Below the pieces are notes generated by a model. It saw only the letters and a program-made list of their open reading frames with translations. It made no database searches and had not been told where the DNA came from. Below are positions 56,863 to 62,272 of a stretch of 62,272 bases of DNA, one piece after another. The first letter of the stretch is position 1. Each line of letters starts with the position of its first letter. Location of the stretch: NCBI GenBank assembly GCA_944375815.1, contig CALWBA010000028.1:1-62272 (forward strand), written 5' to 3'. Source of the stretch: an uncultured Lachnospiraceae bacterium (GTDB taxonomy: Bacteria; Bacillota; Clostridia; Lachnospirales; Lachnospiraceae). The position numbers and the translations under genes were made by a program.

Positions 56863-57138
56863 CTACGCTGTCAGTGCGGAGATCGTTGCATTATCAGGTA
56901 TAAATTTCTTCAAATCGGCAAGCAAGTTCTTGTCGACTTTGGAGGGATCCTCGTGTATGATAAGCTGCAGATGTCTGGACTGAGTAAGAGCGATCACTCC
57001 CAGCAAAGACTTTGCATCTACAATGCGTCTGCCACTGACCATGTCCATGTGATACGGATAACGAATCAGAGTCTCTACGAATGTTGAAACATCAGCGGCA
57101 TCTGTAAAAGCAATGGGTAAATTCAGTGTTGCTATCAT
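56863..57138 (-). CDS. HPr-like protein without the active-site histidine
   Basis: A 91-residue protein with an HPr fold pattern, including VDAKSLLGVIAL near residues 40-51. That segment carries Ser44, aligned with the regulatory Ser46 of HPr. The position of HPr His15 aligns with Asp13 (FTDAADV), so phosphotransfer to sugars cannot occur as usual. A comparable case is Bacillus Crh, which has Gln at that position, keeps the Ser and acts in carbon catabolite control. The AAGGAGAG site confirms the ATG at 57138. Confidence 0.75.
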   Translation of the reverse strand: MIATLNLPIAFTDAADVSTFVETLIRYPYHMDMVSGRRIVDAKSLLGVIALTQSRHLQLIIHEDPSKVDKNLLADLKKFIPDNATISALTA

Positions 57139-57226
57139 AGCGTTCTCTCCTTTCTACACTATTAGTATACTAAAAAAAAACGAATATGGTTAGAACGTCA
57201 CTTGTAAAAAAACGGCTGAAATTTGC

Positions 57227-57267
57227 AAAAATCTGCGTTAAATTAGAAAAATCTGTCGATTTTTGCA
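57227..57267. promoter_or_regulatory. Repeats upstream of the AraC gene
   Basis: AAAAATCTG occurs at 57227-57235 and 57247-57255, 20 bases apart. TGCAAAAATC (57224-57233) also forms a perfect inverted repeat with GATTTTTGCA (57258-57267). Both patterns could be the operator of the AraC regulator that starts at 57342. Confidence 0.4.
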
Positions 57268-57341
57268 GAAATACCGACGTAAATTGCACGTACCCGCATG
57301 ACATCATGTAATACAGAAGAGGCGGGATAAGGAGGAATAAC

Positions 57342-58316
57342 GTGAATCAAAAACTGCTTGAAAAATTGAGAAAGATCACGCCGGAAGAAGAAGAGATGCT
57401 GAAAAAGAAGGAAACGCTTCTGGAAGATTATCTCTGTCAGCCCGGCGGGGATGTTGTAGATAAGGACCGGATGCTGCGCGAAAAGCGCATGATTGATATT
57501 ATGAAGCAGCCGCGCTTTGTGTCTGTGCCCGAGCATACCCATAATTACATAGAAATGGTCTATATCTGCAGCGGTTCTGCCGAGCATGTTATAAACGGGA
57601 TGACGAAACTGAAGCTGGAGACGGATGATCTGCTGTTTTTAAAACCTGGCACATACCATTCTTATGGAGCAGCGGGATATGATGATATTATTATCCGCTT
57701 CATCGTACTGCCGGAGTTTATGCACTATCCTCTGACAATGATGAACGAAGATACAGTGATGCGCAGATTTGTGCAGGCGACAGCTGAAGGCAGAGACTAT
57801 CCGGATCCGTATCTGCATTTCCATCTGCAGGACATGGAGGAAGCCAAGAATCTGCTCGAAAATATGATACTGAGCCTTCAGCATTCTTCCAGAAACAGCA
57901 GGAGAATCCTTCAGGCAACGATGGGTGTTCTGCTTTTGGAACTCAGCAGCAGAACGTATACGCTGACAGTCGGCACACCGTCTTCCTATGAGCAGCAGCT
58001 TGTAATCAAGGCGCTCAGCTATGTGGAGGATAACTATCGTACTGCCAGCCTGGAGGCGTTCTGCCAGCAGGAAGAACTGCCTGCATACTACATAAGCCGT
58101 CTGATGAAGAAGTATTCACCGTATACCTTTACAAAGTACCTTCAGCGCAGGCGGCTTTTTCAGGCAGCGCAGCTGCTCTCGGACACGGACGAGCCGATTG
58201 AGCAGATTATTGTAAAGGTGGGATACGAAAATTCCAGCCATTTCCACCGTCTGTTTCGGGAGGAATTCAAGATGACACCCAAGGAGTACAGGAAAAAGTA
58301 TCTGATGAATCAGTAA
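57342..58316 (+). CDS. AraC-family regulator with N-terminal cupin domain
   Basis: A 324-residue protein. A cupin ligand domain spans about residues 55-150 (SVPEHTHNYIEMVYICSGSA). The AraC double helix-turn-helix is at the end (LPAYYISRLMKKYSPYTFTK and GYENSSHFHRLFREEFKMTP). The start is GTG at 57342, with GGAGG 7-9 bases before it. It is upstream of a DUF4317 gene, and its target is unknown. Confidence 0.88.
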   Translation: MNQKLLEKLRKITPEEEEMLKKKETLLEDYLCQPGGDVVDKDRMLREKRMIDIMKQPRFVSVPEHTHNYIEMVYICSGSAEHVINGMTKLKLETDDLLFLKPGTYHSYGAAGYDDIIIRFIVLPEFMHYPLTMMNEDTVMRRFVQATAEGRDYPDPYLHFHLQDMEEAKNLLENMILSLQHSSRNSRRILQATMGVLLLELSSRTYTLTVGTPSSYEQQLVIKALSYVEDNYRTASLEAFCQQEELPAYYISRLMKKYSPYTFTKYLQRRRLFQAAQLLSDTDEPIEQIIVKVGYENSSHFHRLFREEFKMTPKEYRKKYLMNQ

Positions 58317-58334
58317 AAAGAGAGGAAAATCTGA

Positions 58335-58958
58335 ATGATTACCATAAACCGTGAAGATATGCTCGCACTCACGAGGCGAATGACTGTAAAACGAACTTCT
58401 ATTACCCGAATTGCCGGAAGTTACATGGATTGTGAAGGCTTTATAGACGGTACATTTAATACCAGTTTCCTCAAACTCTCTGCGGCTGACCGAGAGAAAA
58501 ACCTGGCAATTGCCAAAGCAATTCCATTTGCCGGAACGAATCAGGAGCTGCAGAGACATCGTTTTGAAGAAAAAGATATGGGCACCGGAAGCATGTGGCA
58601 GCTCCTCATGGGAATCCGTTCCTGTGAGTTGAAAAATGATGCTCTGCTTGATGTCTTTTACGAAAAAATCGCTGAAAATTACCGCGCTTCGGGCGACTAT
58701 GCGGTCTATCTCTTTCACGACCGCTATGATATCCCGGCTAAAGCGGCGGATCACGAACGTCTGGGAGAGTCGGAGAGGACGTTCGAATATATCATAGGAG
58801 CTGTCTGCCCGGTGAGCGGAGATTACGAAGCCGGAATGCCGGAGTGGGGATTTCTGTTTCCAGCCTTTGAGGACGGCGGGGCACTTTTGAACGGAATAGA
58901 AATATACAGCAGAAACGGGAAAAAGAAGGGAGAACTGGAGGCGCTTTTCTGGAGATAA
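58335..58958 (+). CDS. DUF4317-like protein, shorter than the family norm
   Basis: A 207-residue protein. RTSITRIAGSYMD and the later YLFHDRYDIP, VCPVSGD and GFLFPAFEDGG match DUF4317 proteins of Clostridia, which are usually near 400 residues. The second half of the family is missing. Lower-case possibilities are a natural short form or a C-terminal truncation. The function of DUF4317 is unknown. It follows the AraC gene by 18 bases with an AGAGGAAA site. Confidence 0.7.
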   Translation: MITINREDMLALTRRMTVKRTSITRIAGSYMDCEGFIDGTFNTSFLKLSAADREKNLAIAKAIPFAGTNQELQRHRFEEKDMGTGSMWQLLMGIRSCELKNDALLDVFYEKIAENYRASGDYAVYLFHDRYDIPAKAADHERLGESERTFEYIIGAVCPVSGDYEAGMPEWGFLFPAFEDGGALLNGIEIYSRNGKKKGELEALFWR

Positions 58959-59073
58959 AGCGAAATTTATCCATCGGTTAAAATTTCAAAGTCATAATTA
59001 AACAACAGCTCAATTGTAAATATCCTCTGTCAGCAATATAATTGGAACAAAAAGAGAAGAGGAGGAGCAGATT

Positions 59074-60138
59074 GTGAAAATAGGCGATCAGATAAAAAAA
59101 TACAGAAAGAATGCAGGGCTGACACAGGAACAGGTGGGAAATTATCTGGGAGTTACCACTCCGGCTGTGAATAAGTGGGAGAAAGGAAACACCACTCCGG
59201 ATATATCCCTGCTTCCGGCTCTCGCAAGACTTCTGAAAATAGATATGAACGAGCTGTTTTCTTTCCGGGAGGAACTGACCGAGTATGAAATCGCACAGTT
59301 TACAAATGACCTGTCAGAGATTGCGCTGAGGGGAGATACCGCAAAAGCTTTCGATATTGCGGAAAAGAAGATTCTGGAATATCCGCACTGCAGCTCATTA
59401 CTCTGCTCAGCTGCTGTCATTTTAAACAGTGCGCTGTCACTGGCTGTTCTGGAACAGGAACAGAGGGAAACCTATGAAAATAAAATTCTTGAATGGCTGA
59501 ACCGTTCTGCTGACAGCGAAGACGACAGTGTAAAGATTTCGGCCGTCTATATGTTGGCCATGAAATATACCCAGCGCAGGGATTTTGAGAGGGCAAGCCA
59601 ATATATGGATAAAATCCCGGACATTCCCATAGACAAAGCCATGCTTCAGGTAGGACTGCTTACAGAACAGGATGATCCGGATGCGGCAGCGGCTTTTCTT
59701 GAGGGAAAGCTCCTTCAGGCGCTTGTGAGAGTACAGGGATATCTGTACAAGATCATCGAGCTGGAAGAAATGACAGGAAACCACAGAAAAGCCGATGAAA
59801 TAGCCGAAAAAGCAGCGCAGATGGTATCACTGTTTGATATGTGGCAGTACGGAACCATCGTTCCGTACCTGATTCTGTCTGCGTTTCGAAAAGATGCGGA
59901 TCAGAGTATCGAACTTTTGAAATCCGTTCTGGAAGAAGCACAGAAGCCATGGAAGCTGAATGATTCCCCGCTTTACTACAGATATCCGACAAAGGAATCT
60001 GTTGAGGGTATGGGGCAGAGTTATATTCAGGCGATCCTTAGGGAGGTTGAGACTCAGGAAGAATATGATTTTCTGAGAGGAAATGACAAACTGGAGAAGA
60101 TAATGGAGGAATATAAGACACAGGTAAACATCGGATAA
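59074..60138 (+). CDS. XRE-family regulator with TPR-like C-terminal region
   Basis: A 354-residue protein. Residues 1-60 form a Cro/C1-type helix-turn-helix (LTQEQVGNYLGVTTPAVNKW). The rest is helical with repeated paired-helix units resembling TPRs, for example RDFERASQYMDKIPDIP. Similar regulators sense peptides or partner proteins. The GTG at 59074 has GGAGGAG before it. The gene ends in a clear terminator and stands alone. Confidence 0.85.
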   Translation: MKIGDQIKKYRKNAGLTQEQVGNYLGVTTPAVNKWEKGNTTPDISLLPALARLLKIDMNELFSFREELTEYEIAQFTNDLSEIALRGDTAKAFDIAEKKILEYPHCSSLLCSAAVILNSALSLAVLEQEQRETYENKILEWLNRSADSEDDSVKISAVYMLAMKYTQRRDFERASQYMDKIPDIPIDKAMLQVGLLTEQDDPDAAAAFLEGKLLQALVRVQGYLYKIIELEEMTGNHRKADEIAEKAAQMVSLFDMWQYGTIVPYLILSAFRKDADQSIELLKSVLEEAQKPWKLNDSPLYYRYPTKESVEGMGQSYIQAILREVETQEEYDFLRGNDKLEKIMEEYKTQVNIG

Positions 60139-60165
60139 AAAATGGACAAAGATAGAACCGAAAAG

Positions 60166-60218
60166 AGCAGAAAGATCAGATCGGGTATTATTCCCGACAG
60201 CTGTCTTTCTGCTTTTTA
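60166..60218. terminator. Intrinsic terminator
   Basis: AGCAGAAAGA (60166-60175) pairs with TCTTTCTGCT (60204-60213), with an inner TCGGG/CCCGA stem, followed by TTTTTA. It overlaps the stop of the converging AraC gene. Confidence 0.85.
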
Positions 60219-61022
60219 GTTTCTCATGGTATTCAGAAGATTGCGGCGGTATTCCTTTGGCGTAACACCGAAACGCCGTTTAAAGCAGCGGTAAAAAAAT
60301 GCATTGTCTGAAAAACCACATTTTTCCCAGATATCGCCCAGAGGAATCTGGCGGTCTGCCATCAGCTGGCAGGCTTTATTAAAGCGCAGTTCTGACAGAT
60401 ATGAGGAGGGAGAACGGCCGTAAACCTCATGGAAGATTCTTCCGTACTGGCGGGAGGAAAGGAATACAAGATCTGCCAGCTCCTGTATATGAATTTTTTC
60501 TGTGAGATGTTCTTCCATATAAGATACTGTGCAGAGAATCCGCTCCATCTGAATGGAAACAGGAGTTGCTTCCGGCTGATAGCAGCGTGACAAATAGGCA
60601 GCAAGAGCCAGTAGATGAGTCTGAATAACGGTCTGAGAGCCTGGTTTGGAAGCAGAAAATTCTTCGGATATGACCTCTATCAGACTGATCGCATGCAGCA
60701 GCTGAGATTCCGTCAGAAGCAGAGGGTGAGAAGACTCGGCTTCTGAACGGGAAACTGCAAACCTAAGAAACAGGGAACGGAATCCGGGAGTATTCTTAAG
60801 CGTTTCCGTAAGGAGCAAAAAGCGGTTGAGATCAAATTTAAGAACATAGACCTGCAGATGTTCCATATTATCCAGTTCATGTGCCATGGGGGGCGGAATG
60901 ACCAAAACAGAGCCGCGGCGTACTTCGCAGCGCCCGTCCATGGAGGTGTGAAACCCATATCCGCTCAGTACAAGGATGACTTCTGTATAACTGTGCGTAT
61001 GCACAGGAAAACGATCATGCAT
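60216..61022 (-). CDS. AraC-family regulator beside the UroD-fold gene
   Basis: A 268-residue AraC protein. The N-terminal cupin reads VHTHSYTEVILVLSG. The C-terminal helix-turn-helix pair is LSSRQYGRIFHEVYGRSP and GFSDNAFFYRCFKRRFGVTP. The frame stays open for about 22 more codons upstream (continuing FPFLIEKAE), which looks like a normal cupin start, but no ATG, GTG or TTG lies there, so the ATG at 61022 may be internal or the true start non-canonical. It is divergent from the UroD-fold gene at 61111, which it may regulate. Confidence 0.8.
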   Translation of the reverse strand: MHDRFPVHTHSYTEVILVLSGYGFHTSMDGRCEVRRGSVLVIPPPMAHELDNMEHLQVYVLKFDLNRFLLLTETLKNTPGFRSLFLRFAVSRSEAESSHPLLLTESQLLHAISLIEVISEEFSASKPGSQTVIQTHLLALAAYLSRCYQPEATPVSIQMERILCTVSYMEEHLTEKIHIQELADLVFLSSRQYGRIFHEVYGRSPSSYLSELRFNKACQLMADRQIPLGDIWEKCGFSDNAFFYRCFKRRFGVTPKEYRRNLLNTMRN

Positions 61023-61066
61023 TTCCGCTTTTTCGATCAGAAAGGGAAAATTCTTTTCCGCCTGAC

Positions 61067-61075
61067 TGCTATAAT
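61067..61075 (+). promoter_or_regulatory. Extended -10 promoter element of the UroD-fold gene
   Basis: TGCTATAAT gives the TGnTATAAT extended -10 pattern 36 bases before the ATG at 61111. The -35 region has no clear match. It lies within the upstream open frame of the divergent AraC gene. Confidence 0.6.
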
Positions 61076-61110
61076 GAAGGCAAAAGATTTATATTTCGGG
61101 AGGAATACAA

Positions 61111-62118
61111 ATGAAGCGAATCGAAAAAGTAAAAGCAGCCATTGCACATAAACCAACGATTGAAATACCGTCCTGTATCCATCTGGACGGTGATGGGCTG
61201 AAAAAATATTCTGATCTGCTGTTTGAAAGATATGTAAAGGGATCACTTCTGGAAAAATATCAGAATGGATTATTGTCGCGTACACATGCGATGTATTACG
61301 GAATGGGCAATCATGTCCTGACGGTAAGCTGCCCCTGGTGGGACTGGTACGATCTGCCGGAAAGCTATCAGGAATTTGATGCTCCTGAGGAACTTCCGAA
61401 AACGATCGGTCAGGGAAGCTATGAGGAATTTGTGAAACAAATCCAAAGTATTCGGGAAAACACAGACGCCTATATTCTGGTAACAATATGGGGAAGTCAT
61501 TTTGAAAAGGCATATTTTGCCAGAGGCATTGAGAACTTTCTTGCAGATCTGGCAGGAGAGCCTGAGTTTGCGGAACGCCTTTTGAATTTTATAATTCATA
61601 AAAATATGGTAATGCTTGAAAATATTGTAAATATACCGGGGATTGACGGAATCCTGCTGGGAAGCGACTGGGGATCCCAGAAAGATCTTCTTATGTCCCC
61701 GGATATCTGGAGAGAACTGATCCGTCCCGGAGAAGAGCGGGAATACAAACTGATCCATGATGCCGGCCTGGACGTCTGGGTACATTCCTGCGGAGATATT
61801 CAGAGAATTTTTCCGGATCTGGCTGAAATGGGAGTTGATGTGTTAAACCCGCTTCAGCCGGAATGTATGGATATTGAACGAATCAAGCGGGAGTTCGGAG
61901 ATAAAATTGCTTTCTGGGGCGGCATCAGCACGCAGCAGATTCTTCCGTATGGAACCTGTGAGGAAGTTCGGGAGGAGACAAAAAGAGTGGCAGCTCTGCT
62001 TTCCCAGAACGGAGGATATATCACAGCACCGTCACAGGAGATTCAGAAAGACGTTCCGTTTGAAAATCTGTGCGCTCTGATTGATACGGCGAAAGAGCTC
62101 GCAGGAGTACTGGAGTGA
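61111..62118 (+). CDS. UroD-fold protein, methyltransferase-like (fourth copy in the window)
   Basis: A 335-residue UroD-superfamily protein. HSCG gives His225 and Cys227, the zinc-type pair of MtaA-like methyltransferases. FWGGISTQQILPYGTCEEV follows, as in the gene at 24416, where the equivalent stretch is FWGGGVDTQKTLPFGTPEEV. It is therefore closer to that protein than to the other two. The GGGAGG site before the ATG supports the start. It stands alone in this window except for the divergent AraC gene, so it may be controlled as its own unit. Confidence 0.82.
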   Translation: MKRIEKVKAAIAHKPTIEIPSCIHLDGDGLKKYSDLLFERYVKGSLLEKYQNGLLSRTHAMYYGMGNHVLTVSCPWWDWYDLPESYQEFDAPEELPKTIGQGSYEEFVKQIQSIRENTDAYILVTIWGSHFEKAYFARGIENFLADLAGEPEFAERLLNFIIHKNMVMLENIVNIPGIDGILLGSDWGSQKDLLMSPDIWRELIRPGEEREYKLIHDAGLDVWVHSCGDIQRIFPDLAEMGVDVLNPLQPECMDIERIKREFGDKIAFWGGISTQQILPYGTCEEVREETKRVAALLSQNGGYITAPSQEIQKDVPFENLCALIDTAKELAGVLE

Positions 62119-62272
62119 TAAAAATAAGTAAAGGAATCGGAAAATAAGGGGCTGTCGCTTTAACGATTGAAAAATCGTGAAGCGGCAGCTTCCTTTGTGC
62201 CATTTTCTTCTTCTTTATGACTGTTTTTATTGAAGGCCACGCTAAATCTGAAAAAATAGCATACTTTAACAA
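62119..62272 (+). other. Non-coding end of window with a stem-loop
   Basis: GCTGTCGCTTTAACGAT (62151-62167) pairs with ATCGTGAAGCGGCAGC (62174-62189), with a mismatch or two and a short A-rich loop. The T-run after it is poor. It probably ends the UroD-fold gene. No gene is convincing between here and the window end. Confidence 0.55.

Noticed and set aside
62021..62272. Minus-strand open frame of 83 residues at the window end
   Set aside because: It runs across the 3' end of the UroD-fold gene and a terminator-like hairpin and has no ribosome-binding site in view. Probably a shadow or repeat-derived frame.

Overview
The window reads as a chromosomal segment of a gut-type Lachnospiraceae bacterium (Bacillota, Clostridia; Blautia/Ruminococcus-like). 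This is inferred from moderate GC, strong AGGAGG ribosome-binding sites before nearly every gene, LplB/YtcP-type ABC importers with a Cache-AraC regulator, BmpA-type nucleoside importers, DUF4317, YhgE/Pip and UroD-fold methyltransferase-like genes. No rRNA, tRNA, phage, insertion sequence or CRISPR array was seen.

Layout. 1-3590: a membrane XRE regulator, a divergent cytidine-deaminase-like gene and a decayed FUSC-family exporter. 3912-16430: a co-directional nucleoside salvage locus holding uridine phosphorylase, cytidine deaminase, phosphopentomutase, a four-gene BmpA-type importer, guanine deaminase, a Crp/Fnr regulator, purine nucleoside phosphorylase, adenosine deaminase, deoxyribose-phosphate aldolase and a YgjV-GNAT fusion. 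Imported nucleosides would be deaminated and phosphorolysed. The sugar phosphates would enter central metabolism through DeoB and DeoC. 16432-27844: a Cache-AraC regulator divergent from an ABC importer (two permeases and a lipoprotein), a large unknown carbohydrate-type protein and three UroD-fold proteins. 27891-34654: two MgtA-type P-type ATPases, a receiver-less OmpR-type regulator between them and two small membrane proteins. Both ATPase units start with the same direct-repeat operator.

34679-41003: a YhgE/Pip protein divergent from a TetR regulator, which is followed by a SulP transporter with an unusual helical tail. 41127-43013: a small alarmone synthetase, a PH-domain protein and a four-TM protein. 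43018-43878: an RNA methyltransferase-like gene. 44078-51720: SbcD, SbcC, an OGG1-type glycosylase and an OLD-family nuclease with a cysteine cluster. 51755-55437: a domain-permuted GH3 glycosidase and a PfkB sugar-phosphate kinase. 55502-62272: TrmO, a Bcp peroxiredoxin, an HPr-like protein without the active histidine, two AraC regulators, a short DUF4317 protein, an XRE regulator and a fourth UroD-fold protein.

The best candidates for undescribed biology are the receiver-less regulator with its twin operators, the OLD nuclease with the cysteine cluster beside SbcCD, and the UroD-fold cluster joined to glycan import.
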